Source: Flavobacterium aestivum
GTDB taxonomy: Bacteria > Bacteroidota > Bacteroidia > Flavobacteriales > Flavobacteriaceae
Direction: 5' to 3'
NCBI RefSeq assembly: GCF_026870175.2
Contig: NZ_CP113977.2
Location: forward strand, 1,674,001 to 1,738,000
Length of the DNA: 64,000 nt
Shown here one piece after another: positions 1-8,765 of the stretch; the first letter of the stretch is position 1; every line of letters begins with the position of its first letter. The notes under the pieces were generated by a model, which was not told where the DNA came from, searched no databases, and was given only the letters and a program-made list of their open reading frames with translations. The position numbers and the translations under genes are program-made.

Positions 1-630
1 TTAACGCAATATTGGTACCATCGTTTGCATCATCAAGTACCGTTTTTATGGCGTTTTCATAGAACACATCATTCGGCTCCGTATATGGGAATGGCGATGG
101 CTTCAAGACAAAATTTTATTTATACCGTGTTTTTCTCCCAAATTTATTTGACGGCTACATTGACTTACTTAGGCTTAGGATTGCCAGCTTTGTTTGTTAC
201 CGTTATAAAAAGTTTTATCACCTTGGGAGCACATTCCAGTATAGCTTGGGACAAACCGTTTTATAAATACAAAGCATTACACCCGATAGCATGGGTTTTG
301 GAACGTTTGATTTCGACTCCAGCAACGCATCATGCGCATCATGCTGATACAAGCGGTGACGGAGTAGGTCATTTTAAGGGAAACTTTGGGAATATGTTTT
401 TCCTGTGGGATGTGATTTTTGGAACGGGTTTAATCACTCGAAAATTCCCTGAATCATACGGTACGAAATCATATAAAAGCGAAGAATGGTATGCACAATT
501 TCTTTGGCCTATATTCAAGTCTAAAAAAGAGGGAAGTCCATTAGTAGAGGGTGTACTTGCGTTGCCAATTTCTCAAAAAAGAGATATTGTTCCAACGAAT
601 CAAAGTTATTATGAACCATTACAATCTTAA
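1..630 (+). CDS. Sterol desaturase / fatty acid hydroxylase family protein (5' end missing)
   Basis: The frame is open from base 1, so the gene enters from the left edge; the first TTG inside it (base 25) is not a credible start. The visible part carries the histidine boxes of this di-iron membrane hydroxylase superfamily: YWYHRLHH, then FHRTHHS, then THHAHHADTSGDG, followed by the usual NFGN..FLWDVIFGTG end. Hydrophobic stretches between the boxes fit membrane helices. Members hydroxylate or desaturate sterols, carotenoids or fatty acids using O2; the substrate cannot be told here. It lies 6 bp before the next gene, so the two are probably cotranscribed. Confidence 0.9.
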   Translation, partial: LTQYWYHRLHHQVPFLWRFHRTHHSAPYMGMAMASRQNFIYTVFFSQIYLTATLTYLGLGLPALFVTVIKSFITLGAHSSIAWDKPFYKYKALHPIAWVLERLISTPATHHAHHADTSGDGVGHFKGNFGNMFFLWDVIFGTGLITRKFPESYGTKSYKSEEWYAQFLWPIFKSKKEGSPLVEGVLALPISQKRDIVPTNQSYYEPLQS

Positions 631-636
631 AGTATT

Positions 637-1353
637 ATGAAAAATAGAACATTAAAAAAAAGTATTACAGCAGTAGTCTTGCTGTTAGGAATTGTTGGTT
701 TGGCTCAAAATCAACAAATAACATTGCCTTTGGATTCTTTTTACACGAAAATTAAGAGTGAAAAAAATCCACAGCTAATAGACGCTCGAAGTCCCGAAGA
801 GTTTGCGTTAAACCATATTGATGGTGCGGTTAATTTTAATCTGCAAACGGAAAATTATGCAAAATATGTAGCTTCATTAGATAAATCAAAACCAGTATTT
901 ATTTATTCAATCAACATAGGAAGAAGTGGGGCATTGGCAAAAGAGTTATTAAAAAATGGTTTCTCGGAAGTGCATGATTTAGAAGGAGGAATAGCCAATT
1001 GGATTGGAGGAGGAAAGCCCTTTTATTCTAATTCAAAAAGTAAACTGTCATTAGCAGATTATAAAAAAATCATTGCAGAGAACGATTTCGTTTTGGTCGA
1101 TATTGGTTCGCAATATTGTGGTGCCTGCAAAAAAGTGAAACCTGTTTTAGAAAACATCAAAGCTCAGTATGGATCACATCTAAAAATTATAGAAATAGAT
1201 TTAGAAGATAATCCGCAAGTTATAGCTGATTTAAAAACGGTAAACGTATTCCCGTATTTGATCTTATACAGAAAGGGGAGAATTGCTTTCAAGAAAGAAG
1301 GTTTGGGGGATTTAAAAAATGATGTTGATGTGGCTTTGGTACAAAATAATTAA
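637..1353 (+). CDS. Exported rhodanese-like / thioredoxin fusion protein
   Basis: 238 residues. An N-terminal signal peptide (about residues 1-23, ending GLAQ) predicts export to the periplasm. Residues 35-130 form a rhodanese-like domain (LIDARSPEEF, then DLEGGIANW). The catalytic loop normally has Cys; here it reads IYSINIGRSG with Ser91, so sulfurtransferase activity is unlikely. Residues 135-235 form a thioredoxin domain with a CGAC active site (161-164) and the cis-proline region VFPYLILY. The likely role is periplasmic thiol-disulfide exchange with an inactive rhodanese module used for binding. It sits 6 bp after the hydroxylase gene. Domain calls are firm; function is inferred. Confidence 0.88.
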   Translation: MKNRTLKKSITAVVLLLGIVGLAQNQQITLPLDSFYTKIKSEKNPQLIDARSPEEFALNHIDGAVNFNLQTENYAKYVASLDKSKPVFIYSINIGRSGALAKELLKNGFSEVHDLEGGIANWIGGGKPFYSNSKSKLSLADYKKIIAENDFVLVDIGSQYCGACKKVKPVLENIKAQYGSHLKIIEIDLEDNPQVIADLKTVNVFPYLILYRKGRIAFKKEGLGDLKNDVDVALVQNN

Positions 1354-1452
1354 ATAAAACAGTCATCAATAGTCTCAATAGCTATTTGTAAAGAATATTG
1401 TAATTCTAACCATTTTATGATAGTTAAGTATGATAGACTTTCAATTTTCCTT

Positions 1453-1507
1453 GTAATGTAATAGTAATGTAATAGTAATGTAATAGTAATGTAATAGTAA
1501 TGTAATA
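1453..1507. repeat. Five perfect copies of an 11-bp tandem repeat
   Basis: The unit gtaatgtaata occurs five times head to tail without a mismatch. It lies about 100 bp after the thioredoxin-fusion gene. Perfect short tandem arrays of this kind tend to vary in copy number between strains. Confidence 0.9.
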
Positions 1508-1671
1508 ATATTTTAGCTATTGGGACGATGGATGATGACGAATGGGAAGTAAGAAAATAACTCAGGAAGGAGAAAAAAAATCTGAGGTTGTAAGAGGTAA
1601 TTAATTGGGCTTGTAAGAATGAATAGAGTTAGTTTGTTGATTAACAAGGTTTAGTTTTTTTTGATAGTTGG

Positions 1672-1709
1672 GCCCCGTAATTTAGATTTTAAATTATGGG
1701 GCTTTTTTT
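1672..1709 (+). terminator. Rho-independent terminator
   Basis: A 12-bp stem (gccccgtaattt pairing with aaattatggggc, one G-U pair) is followed by a run of seven T. It ends transcription from the left before the LRR promoter. Confidence 0.85.
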
Positions 1710-1764
1710 GTAAGATATGTAGTTGTTAAAATAATTATTATGTTAATTTATCGATTTTATCTTG

Positions 1765-1793
1765 TTTGTTAGCGGAGTTTTTAAGTACTTTTG
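1765..1793 (+). promoter_or_regulatory. Bacteroidota-type promoter of the LRR gene
   Basis: TTTG (1765-1768), a 17-bp spacer and TACTTTTG (1786-1793) match the flavobacterial housekeeping promoter pattern TTTG/TAnnTTTG. The -7 box lies 24 bp before the ATG at 1818. Confidence 0.7.
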
Positions 1794-1817
1794 GGCAATA
1801 AATTCTAAACAAAGTAA

Positions 1818-2645
1818 ATGAATAAAAAAATTACTCTAATTCTTACTATATTATTTTCACTTTCTGTTTCCGCTAACGTGTCCCAACCGGAAAAAGAAGT
1901 TTTGATGAAATTGTACCAAACAACTAATGGTGCTAAATGGATCAAAAAATGGGATATGTCATTACCAATAACTAAATGGTATGGCGTGAAAGTGGTTGAT
2001 GACAAAGTAATTTCTATAAATTTAAAAAATAATAATCTAACGGGACGTATTCCTGTTGAGATTACTACATTGTTAAATTTACAAGAATTAAATTTGAGTG
2101 ATAACTTATTAAATGGTGAAATACCTGCTAATATAGGGAATTTGCAATCTTTACTTATTCTAGATCTTTCGTCAAATAAATTGACTGGGAATATACCAGC
2201 TTCAGTTTGTAAGATTAAAAGTTTAAAATCTATGCTTTTGGATAGAAATATATTATCTGGTGAGTTGCCTCAGCAATTGGGTAATCTTTCGAGCTTAGAA
2301 ATGTTGTCTTTGTATGAAAACTCATTTTTTGGACCACTACCAGATTCTATATATGGACTTAAATCATTGAAATCGATGATTTTATATAGTAATAAATTTA
2401 CTGGAATATTAAGTTCAGCTATAGTAAATTTAAATAGTTTAGAGAATATAAATTTATTTGATAATGATTTTAAAGGTAAAGTGCCTTTGGAATTAGAAAA
2501 ATTACCAAATTTAAAAAAGTTAAATATATCCTATAATTTGTTCACAGGGTTGGTTTCGAATAAGTTGTCATTATTAGACAAATTGAATATGACCATGAGA
2601 AATGAAATGGGAAATGTAGTTTCTTTATCCGTTATAAAAGGATAG
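1818..2645 (+). CDS. Exported leucine-rich repeat protein
   Basis: 275 residues. A signal peptide (about 1-19, ending SVSA) is followed by the cap typical of plant-type LRR proteins (LYQTTNGAKWIKKWDMS, then WYGVKV). About seven repeats of the form LxxLxLxxNxLxGxIPxxIxxL follow, such as NNNLTGRIP and NKLTGNIPASV. This is the plant-like LRR class that is frequent in Bacteroidota surface proteins. There is no type IX sorting domain at the C terminus, so surface anchoring is not shown. The role is probably protein binding; the partner is unknown. It stands alone with its own promoter and terminator. Confidence 0.88.
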   Translation: MNKKITLILTILFSLSVSANVSQPEKEVLMKLYQTTNGAKWIKKWDMSLPITKWYGVKVVDDKVISINLKNNNLTGRIPVEITTLLNLQELNLSDNLLNGEIPANIGNLQSLLILDLSSNKLTGNIPASVCKIKSLKSMLLDRNILSGELPQQLGNLSSLEMLSLYENSFFGPLPDSIYGLKSLKSMILYSNKFTGILSSAIVNLNSLENINLFDNDFKGKVPLELEKLPNLKKLNISYNLFTGLVSNKLSLLDKLNMTMRNEMGNVVSLSVIKG

Positions 2646-2721
2646 TAGAAAAATAAAGTTTATAAAACGATTGTTGTTTTATATAAAAGAGAGTTGTTTG
2701 TTTTATACATTTAGTTAGAAT

Positions 2722-2760
2722 ACCCTGTAACTTCATACATTACAGGGTTTTTCGTTTTTA
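2722..2760 (+). terminator. Terminator after the LRR gene
   Basis: A perfect 9-bp stem (accctgtaa with ttacagggt) is followed by a T-rich tract, 77 bp after the LRR stop. Confidence 0.85.
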
Positions 2761-2771
2761 TTGGGTGCGGT

Positions 2772-3956
2772 TTAGTTGTTCTTTTTCTGAAAGAGTAAAG
2801 CAAAGGATTGATCAGGGGATTTAGAATCGGTTGCTTTTTTGGAATTGTGTAAGCCAAAAAGCGGTCGGATCAAGAACCATCTTCTAATTAAGAATTCATA
2901 AATTACCCATGATAGTAAAAACGTCCCTGCACACATAATAGAATATTTGTAGAAAGAATTCCACTGTAAATTCATTAAGTAATACCCTAAAATAACAGTT
3001 ATCGTTTGGTGCAGTATGTAAAAAGGATATACAGCCTCATTACAGTAGGATAATGTTTTGCTTGGTTTGTTGAGGTATCTGGAGGCATAACCAAAAAGGG
3101 TTAGAATCCATGACCAAAAAGAGAAGACTTTAATTAGCGCTTCGGTAAAATGTCTAGTGTAACTATCCTCAAAAGCAGTAATGATAGACATAAGCAACGT
3201 AAAGCCAATAATACCATATATTAGATACGTTTTTCGGTTATTTTCTACAGTTTTCCAGAACGTTTCCTTTACGGAGATTAACAAAAATCCAAAAAAGAAC
3301 AAAGTGATACTGTTGATGATAACAAACCAATCACCGACTAAAGCATGAGTTTCTTTAAAAAAAGGCTCTATGAAAGATTCAATCAGATATAATGGTACTA
3401 TGAACCAGTACAATCCCCATCTTGTGCTGCTTATTTTAGCAGTTGTTCTTAGGATAGCATTGTTTGGGTTGTTTCTCAAAAATACAAACACAGGAATAAG
3501 TACCAATGAGAACAAAAGTAAGTAGGGGATAAACCATAAATGATGCCAACTTAAATTTCCTTCAGGATATTTACCAATAAAGGCTTGTGCAGGCCAGAAG
3601 TCGAGATAGCTACTTTTGATCATTCCTTTTGAAAATTTTTCAAGATATACTTGTGGAGGAACGATGACCAACATTCCAAAAATTAGGGGAAGCAGTAATT
3701 TTTTGGTTCTTTCGAAAGCAAATTGAACAGCAGTTCTTTTTGAAAGAGCATAGGATGTTCCCATTCCGGAAATGACGAAAAGAATAGGCAATCGCCATTG
3801 GTTTAAAAATAACATGGGATATTTAATCCACTCATAAGTAATGTTGTTCTTGATGTGCCACTCCCAATCCGGAGCTACAAAAAACATTCCCACATGATAA
3901 AAAATGAGTAATCCAAATACTATTACTCTGAGCCAGTCTAAATCATATCTACGCAT
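2772..3956 (-). CDS. Acyltransferase family 3 (OafA/OpgC-like) membrane protein
   Basis: 394 residues from the ATG at 3956 (MRRYDLDWLRVI). A longer frame reaches 4025, but its first 23 residues are polar and unlike the family, which normally begins close to the R.xxDWLR motif. About ten membrane helices are visible. The early LRVIVFGLLIFYHVGMFF region contains the family's conserved His, followed by WRLPILFVISGMGTSYAL. These integral membrane enzymes transfer acetyl or succinyl groups to periplasmic or surface glycans; the acceptor is not known. The convergent LRR gene ends close by; the LytTR gene lies upstream on the same strand. Confidence 0.85.
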   Translation of the reverse strand: MRRYDLDWLRVIVFGLLIFYHVGMFFVAPDWEWHIKNNITYEWIKYPMLFLNQWRLPILFVISGMGTSYALSKRTAVQFAFERTKKLLLPLIFGMLVIVPPQVYLEKFSKGMIKSSYLDFWPAQAFIGKYPEGNLSWHHLWFIPYLLLFSLVLIPVFVFLRNNPNNAILRTTAKISSTRWGLYWFIVPLYLIESFIEPFFKETHALVGDWFVIINSITLFFFGFLLISVKETFWKTVENNRKTYLIYGIIGFTLLMSIITAFEDSYTRHFTEALIKVFSFWSWILTLFGYASRYLNKPSKTLSYCNEAVYPFYILHQTITVILGYYLMNLQWNSFYKYSIMCAGTFLLSWVIYEFLIRRWFLIRPLFGLHNSKKATDSKSPDQSFALLFQKKNN

Positions 3957-4092
3957 AGTTCTAAATTTTTTTTGCAAATGTGTGAGCAAAAAATTAGTGC
4001 TGCAAATACTTGTTCTAGAAGACAAGATTATGTGACGAAAGGCATTGTTTTGGGGCAGTTAGCAACACTCTGGGATAAACAACAAGGTGTTT

Positions 4093-4971
4093 TTATCGTG
4101 ATGCAGCTGCTAAATCGAATGATTGAATGAAGCTTCTGGAAACAGGAACCGTATCCGGACAGTCTTTTAATTGTACTTTATATCCCTGTGCATTTCCGGT
4201 AACTTCTTCTATGTAATTCAGATTTAATAAAACCGATCGGTGGGTTTTTATGATAAAAGGAAAAGTACTCAGTTGCATTTCTAGATTTTTGATAGGAATA
4301 CGTTTGATGAGTTTATGTACTTTCTCTTCTTTTTTTAGGAATATTTCAGCGTAGTTCCCTTCAGCTTTGGCATAAATAAAACTATCGCTTTCGAAAACAA
4401 ACTTTTCTGATTTTACTTCCGTTTCAATAGTAACAGCTGTATTGTTTTGAGGTTTCTTAGCATCGGTTAAGGTCAAAGAAATATGATCAGCTTTTTGTCT
4501 GTTTTTTAGTTGTTGTTGGTTTAAATTGATGGAAATAATGATTGGTCCAAGAAAAACACCGGCAATAAATGAGTTAGAAATTTCTTCAGAAAAATACCGC
4601 CATGACCAATTCATGGGATTGTCATAAATGATATCACGAATCAAAAATTGGGTTATTCCGGTAAAAAGAACCAAAAAGAAAACAAGAATACATTCATTTT
4701 TAATTTTCCAGTCTTCAGTCGTTTTTGGAAACAGTTTACAAATTCCCGCAATAATCAGTAATATAAAAATAGGAGAGGAGGAATGGATGAAGCATATCCA
4801 AAAAAAAGGCATTTTTTGTTCTTGGGGATTGACATCAAAAGGTTGGAGCATGTAATTGAAAAATAGAGAAATCAAAAACAATATACTTATTATTTGAAGT
4901 AGTTTTTTACCTTCATAATAAAACGGATAGGGCTGTTTCAAAAAGGGAATGGGAGATGTCTTGTGGTTCAT
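4093..4971 (-). CDS. Membrane-anchored LytTR-type transcriptional regulator
   Basis: 292 residues. The N-terminal half has four predicted membrane helices (around residues 25-45, 52-75, 92-112 and 130-150). The C-terminal 100 residues are a LytTR DNA-binding domain (FIYAKAEGNYAEIFL, then FIIKTHRSVLLNLNYIEEV, then VPVSRSF). There is no receiver domain, so this is a one-component regulator that may sense a membrane signal directly. LytTR proteins bind paired short direct repeats, often in front of their own gene. It lies about 136 bp upstream of the acyltransferase on the same strand, so it may control that gene. Confidence 0.85.
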   Translation of the reverse strand: MNHKTSPIPFLKQPYPFYYEGKKLLQIISILFLISLFFNYMLQPFDVNPQEQKMPFFWICFIHSSSPIFILLIIAGICKLFPKTTEDWKIKNECILVFFLVLFTGITQFLIRDIIYDNPMNWSWRYFSEEISNSFIAGVFLGPIIISINLNQQQLKNRQKADHISLTLTDAKKPQNNTAVTIETEVKSEKFVFESDSFIYAKAEGNYAEIFLKKEEKVHKLIKRIPIKNLEMQLSTFPFIIKTHRSVLLNLNYIEEVTGNAQGYKVQLKDCPDTVPVSRSFIQSFDLAAASR

Positions 4972-5451
4972 TTCTTTGGATTAGTCTTAATTTTGTACAA
5001 TGTCCTCGCTCTTGGTTTGGTTGCTATGTATTTCTTTGTTAAACGAAAATACAAATTAAAACGATAATTCTACAAAGGGGTTGATCTTGGTAAAGTAATG
5101 TTATTGGCTTGCTGTTGGGTTTCTGTTTCTTTCATTATTGTCTAATTTTTTTAAAAAATCATACTTGCTGCGAGAAAATCATCTGTAAAATTAAGTATAT
5201 CAGGAAAATGTTACATAGCTGGAAACATTCTTCTGAGGCATGATATTTTGTTTTGGCATATTGAAGAATTTATGAAAGTTTTAGAGTCTTAAATGAGTTC
5301 GAAACCATTTTATTAATTAGATTTGTTATAAAGGATAATTCAAGGAGAACAGTTGCAATGGTTGCCTTTTATAACTTTAACTATAGAATTCAACTAATAT
5401 AAAAGTTGAGGCTATAAATTTTAATTTAACCACGTTTTAATATTAAGAAGT
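4972..5451. other. Intergenic region between divergent genes
   Basis: 480 bases between the LytTR gene (minus) and a small plus-strand gene. It is AT-rich with no open frame of note, no tRNA-like fold and no clear terminator. It must carry the promoters of both flanking genes, but no box was convincing enough to mark. Confidence 0.5.
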
Positions 5452-5757
5452 ATGGTAGTACAATATCAAGGAGAGCAAAACGGAATTCCAACAACATTTA
5501 CTATAAAAATTAACGGAAACAATTTATCAAAAAGTAGTTCGAATTACCAAATAGATTTATTGATTGGTGATAAACAGTTGCCAACTTTTACAACATTAAT
5601 TCACCAGAGCTTATCTAATTGTCTAAAAGAAGTTTATTTGTTTAGAAAATACAACAAGATTAAGTTTGATGCTTCTTCAGAAAAGCTAGAGTCAACAGTA
5701 ATTCCTTATGATTTGGTTTTATACAATCATAACAAGCATGCCTTGTTCATGGCATAA
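5452..5757 (+). CDS. Small uncharacterised protein (101 residues)
   Basis: I do not recognise a family. The protein is soluble, with no signal peptide or membrane helix, and has an alternating polar/hydrophobic pattern suggesting beta strands (FTIKINGNNL, then YQIDLLIGDKQL). Codon use and composition resemble neighbouring genes, and a strong terminator follows 24 bp after the stop, which supports a real single-gene unit. The upstream 480 bp are free of genes. Confidence 0.6.
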   Translation: MVVQYQGEQNGIPTTFTIKINGNNLSKSSSNYQIDLLIGDKQLPTFTTLIHQSLSNCLKEVYLFRKYNKIKFDASSEKLESTVIPYDLVLYNHNKHALFMA

Positions 5758-5780
5758 ACCAATTTCTTCAATGTATAAAA

Positions 5781-5816
5781 AAGACTGTTCAGAATTTTTG
5801 AGCAGTCTTTTTTTTG
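5781..5816 (+). terminator. Terminator after the 101-residue protein gene
   Basis: A 10-bp stem (aagactgttc with gagcagtctt, one G-U pair) is followed by eight T. Confidence 0.85.
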
Positions 5817-5928
5817 AGATTAGTATAAATCTTGTCTAATGAAGGGAGACACTATTTTTATTAAATAGTATAATCATCAGTATAGTTCTCTAACAAGTAG
5901 AGTCTTGTAAACTATAACTCCTGATTAA

Positions 5929-6396
5929 TTAAACCCTGATCTCCGAGTTATGTTTCACAGGAAAGTTCACAGAATTAGCAATAAAACACAATTTATTGGC
6001 TTCTTTATGCAATTCATTTGCTTTTGCTAACTGCGATTCATCGGTAATGGTTACGATTGGATTTAATGTTACTTCTATAAATTGCCCGGAACCGTCGTTA
6101 TTTACAACCATAATTCCGGTAGCATTGTCAATATAATCGGTAACTACAATTCCGGCTTTGACACAAACGTGCAAATAAGACATCATATGACAGGCCGAAA
6201 GTGAAGCCAGTAATAAATCTTCGGGATTGTGAACCGTCTTGTCACCATGAAAAGTAGGATCAGCTGAACCTAATAAAGTAGTTTTTCCTTCAATTATAAT
6301 TTCATGGTTTCGATCATAAGCCCGATAACCCGAAGTTCCGGTTCCTTTATTTCCTGTCCACTTTAGAGTCAGTTTATAGTTGTGATTGGGATGCAT
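5929..6396 (-). CDS. OsmC/Ohr family peroxide-reducing protein
   Basis: 155 residues, usual for the family. The two redox cysteines are at C69 (LLLASLSACHMMSYLH) and C137 (NKLCFIANSV), and the N-terminal part has the EIIIEGKTTLLGSADP and HNPEDLL motifs. Members reduce organic hydroperoxides or fatty acid peroxides in the cytoplasm, usually with lipoyl or thiol donors. The sequence resembles the OsmC branch with a C-terminal hydrophobic strand rather than classical Ohr. It is the last ordinary gene before the toxin locus. Confidence 0.9.
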   Translation of the reverse strand: MHPNHNYKLTLKWTGNKGTGTSGYRAYDRNHEIIIEGKTTLLGSADPTFHGDKTVHNPEDLLLASLSACHMMSYLHVCVKAGIVVTDYIDNATGIMVVNNDGSGQFIEVTLNPIVTITDESQLAKANELHKEANKLCFIANSVNFPVKHNSEIRV

Positions 6397-6465
6397 TTGA
6401 AGTTGAATTTAAGCTTTACAAACCTAATTATTTTTAGAGGATTTATCTTTGATATGAATCTAAGA

Positions 6466-7545
6466 TTATTGAAATAGTTCTTTATACTTAATGAGTTTTT
6501 GATAAGCATATCCTTTGTCAGGTACTGTTTTATAGAGATTAGATTCAATTAGATTTTTCTTAGATTCTAAATTATAGATTATGAAAGGATGTGATAAAAG
6601 TATAATTGAAAATTTGATGTATTTTTTTGCATCCTGTTCTTTTAAAAATGATAGGAAATTAATGAACTCATCAGGTTGTTTTGAGAATCTAAAGATATAA
6701 GAATCGATGATGTATTCACTTTTAAACTTAACTTTAGAATTCCTTTTAGCTAAATTTACTATTTCCAAAGGTTTTTCTGATTGATAGTAAAGTGATGCTG
6801 TTTTATTATCTACTTTGTTGTTTATAAGAGTGAAATAATCTATAGATTTTAGTAAAGAATCGTATAGCTTTTTTTCGTTTTTCAAAATGTTCTCGAATTT
6901 TAAATACTCTTTAGGTAATGTATTGGGTTGAGCTTCAAAAACAGTACTTATGAGTTCTTTTAAAATTGCATATAATAATTCTATATCGCCTTTAGCAATT
7001 CTGTGATAGGCGTTTTTTTCTTTTTTTAGTTTAAAGATAGCCTCAAAAATATCCTCAAAGCAACTATAGAAATTAATTAGTCTTTCATTATTTAAATACT
7101 CTCCATTTCTTAGCTGATTTCTATTGATGAATTCTTCGGAACAAGGATTGAAAAATAATAGGTTTTTAAAACTTAAATCTACGTCTTCTGTAGAAACATT
7201 TTTTGAGTTGTTTAATAAAATGTTTACATAGCAGAAATTCTTTAATCGGTCATTTATGTAAAAGGGTTCATGAAATTTAAAAATTCTTAAAAGTATTTCC
7301 ATGATATAGAAAATATCTTCAAAAACATTTTTGGTAAAACTTTCGGATTTTAAATTATTATATAAAGTTTCATTTTTTAATGAATATAAAATTTCTTCAA
7401 AATCCAGTCTTTTAGAAAGTACACCTAAAGAATAAATACCATTACCATTTTCATAATTTGATAACTTTAATTTTCTATTCTCTAACGTTTCTTTTTTTCC
7501 TGAAAATCTCAAAATATTGAAATTCAAAGCTTCATTAATATACAT
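6466..7545 (-). CDS. Uncharacterised protein, candidate immunity or orphan cassette gene
   Basis: 359 residues with no recognised domain, largely helical, Lys/Asn/Phe-rich and without signal peptide or membrane helices. Its start overlaps or abuts a decayed toxin-end remnant (7549-7664), the arrangement expected of an immunity gene left beside a displaced RHS toxin tip. It is longer than most immunity proteins, so another cassette role is possible. Base composition is much more AT-rich than the RHS gene or the flanking housekeeping genes. It is the promoter-distal gene of the minus-strand array. Confidence 0.6.
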   Translation of the reverse strand: MYINEALNFNILRFSGKKETLENRKLKLSNYENGNGIYSLGVLSKRLDFEEILYSLKNETLYNNLKSESFTKNVFEDIFYIMEILLRIFKFHEPFYINDRLKNFCYVNILLNNSKNVSTEDVDLSFKNLLFFNPCSEEFINRNQLRNGEYLNNERLINFYSCFEDIFEAIFKLKKEKNAYHRIAKGDIELLYAILKELISTVFEAQPNTLPKEYLKFENILKNEKKLYDSLLKSIDYFTLINNKVDNKTASLYYQSEKPLEIVNLAKRNSKVKFKSEYIIDSYIFRFSKQPDEFINFLSFLKEQDAKKYIKFSIILLSHPFIIYNLESKKNLIESNLYKTVPDKGYAYQKLIKYKELFQ

Positions 7546-7548
7546 AAA

Positions 7549-7664
7549 TCACTTGCGTTTAATTGATTTGATTTTTTTCCAGTTATCTTTTTTATCTTTT
7601 TTGAATTTTGTGATGGATTCGCTGGATGAACACGAACTTCGAATCTATTCCCAGTTGTTTTTAC
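7549..7664 (-). pseudogene. Remnant of an RHS-type toxin C-terminal end
   Basis: A frame without a start codon, bounded upstream by a stop, encodes TTGNRFEVRVHPANPSQNS. This looks like the end of a secreted polymorphic toxin. Reading straight on, the frame runs over the start of the 359-residue gene and stops inside it. A one-base shift in the A-runs instead gives a stop at 7549-7551, three bases before that gene. No core sequence precedes it. It is interpreted as the stump of a displaced toxin module; the family is not identified. Confidence 0.5.
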
Positions 7665-7674
7665 TTATTCCTAG

Positions 7675-8070
7675 CTAAATAGAATTTCTATAAAATATTT
7701 CTGTTTCTTTATTCGGGAAAACTTTTCGATATGGATCTCCAATCTCTATTGGAGACCATATGCCGTATTCCCATTTTATAGTCTTTTTTAGGATCTCCTT
7801 TATAAGGTTTTCATTAGCCATATAATCTAACGATTCCTTGTATTCAAAAGTTAATTCCAATGTATGATAATCGTCACAAAGCATTTCGCTTAAATCATCA
7901 TAACGATCAATTACTGTTATTTTGAAATTCTCAGTTTCAGATTTTGCAACAAATCTCCCTTTTTCATTTTTAAAAGGTAATGGGGTATTAAAGACTTTTT
8001 CAATTTTTGAAATTAATTCTTCAAATGAAATGTCTTCTAATAAAACTATGCTTAATTTATTTTTATTCAT
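7675..8070 (-). CDS. Uncharacterised small protein, candidate immunity protein
   Basis: 131 residues with no recognised domain. It is soluble, mixed alpha/beta in appearance (KLSIVLLEDISFEELISKIEKVF at the start in two strands and a helix), with Trp residues near the C-terminal KWEYGIWSPIE. Size, composition and position between other cassette genes suggest an immunity protein. The ATG overlaps a TGA of an upstream open stretch (ATGA), which is compatible with a lost toxin end, but that stretch has an internal stop and was not called. Confidence 0.6.
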   Translation of the reverse strand: MNKNKLSIVLLEDISFEELISKIEKVFNTPLPFKNEKGRFVAKSETENFKITVIDRYDDLSEMLCDDYHTLELTFEYKESLDYMANENLIKEILKKTIKWEYGIWSPIEIGDPYRKVFPNKETEIFYRNSI

Positions 8071-8253
8071 ATCTTTTTTAATGACATTTTAGTCTAATTT
8101 GAATATAGTTGCTGGAAATTCTTGTAACAAATAAAGGTATTACTTTATTAACCATATAGTTTTTAGATTCGTAAAAACAAGCTTCTAGGCATTCCTACAA
8201 TATTTTGTTAGAATATATAATTATGCTTATACTCCAATACATAATATCTTATT

Positions 8254-8721
8254 TTATTTCCATTCCTTTTGTTCAATCGCAATAATCTCTGGATTTGTTA
8301 AATTTACTTTGTATAGCAAACTATTTGAAGAATATGCATAAATCTCATTATTATTAAACTCGATTTTATAGAATGGATTTGAATCTGTGAAAAAAAGAGC
8401 CCATAAGAAATTATTAGAACTATCTGTGCAAGCTATAAAACCCTCGTTTCCCATTCCGCCTTCACCATCAAATACAATATACTCGTTATTAATCTCTATT
8501 CTATTTGAAAGAACTTCAAAAGTTGTCCAAATGTCAGGATTAAATTTTTCTAAACTCTCTATAGTAGTTTCGCAAAGAGGAAATGAATAATATAAAGGGT
8601 TGTTTTTATTAGTCACATTATAACAATTTAATACTATAATTTCACCATTACTTTTTTGCAAAGAATTTATTCCTATTAATTCTTCATTTAACCAGTGCTC
8701 TAACATTATTTTATTTTTCAT
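8254..8721 (-). CDS. Uncharacterised cassette protein, paralogue of the one at 12776-13243
   Basis: 155 residues, the same length as its paralogue in the RHS-proximal cassette. The two align end to end: GEGGMGNEGFIACT here and GEGEMGNEGFIVCT there, SNPFYKIEFNNNEIYA and SNPFYKLELINNEIHA, and both end in a KW pair. A third, broken copy is at 9111-9292. The acidic, compact, Gly-rich motif and the repeated occurrence in the array suggest an immunity family, but I cannot name one. It follows the 110-residue gene by 44 bp. Confidence 0.65.
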   Translation of the reverse strand: MKNKIMLEHWLNEELIGINSLQKSNGEIIVLNCYNVTNKNNPLYYSFPLCETTIESLEKFNPDIWTTFEVLSNRIEINNEYIVFDGEGGMGNEGFIACTDSSNNFLWALFFTDSNPFYKIEFNNNEIYAYSSNSLLYKVNLTNPEIIAIEQKEWK

Positions 8722-8765
8722 TACACAGTTCTAAAAGGAAAAATCAGTTTTACACATAATTGTAT

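Larger units (their letters stand above)
1354..1817. other. Intergenic stretch without a gene
   Basis: 464 bases with no credible coding frame. It holds a five-copy 11-bp tandem repeat, a strong terminator hairpin about 320 bp after the preceding stop, and the promoter of the LRR gene. The distance between stop codon and hairpin leaves room for a short untranslated RNA between about 1510 and 1670, but nothing recognisable was seen there. Confidence 0.6.

Noticed and set aside
1453..1507. Short direct repeats as a CRISPR array
   Set aside because: The 11-bp units touch each other with no spacers; there are no cas genes.
8071..8160. Open stretch ending in TGA that overlaps the 131-residue gene start, as another toxin end
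   Set aside because: An internal stop and lack of any recognisable motif leave only the ATGA overlap as evidence.
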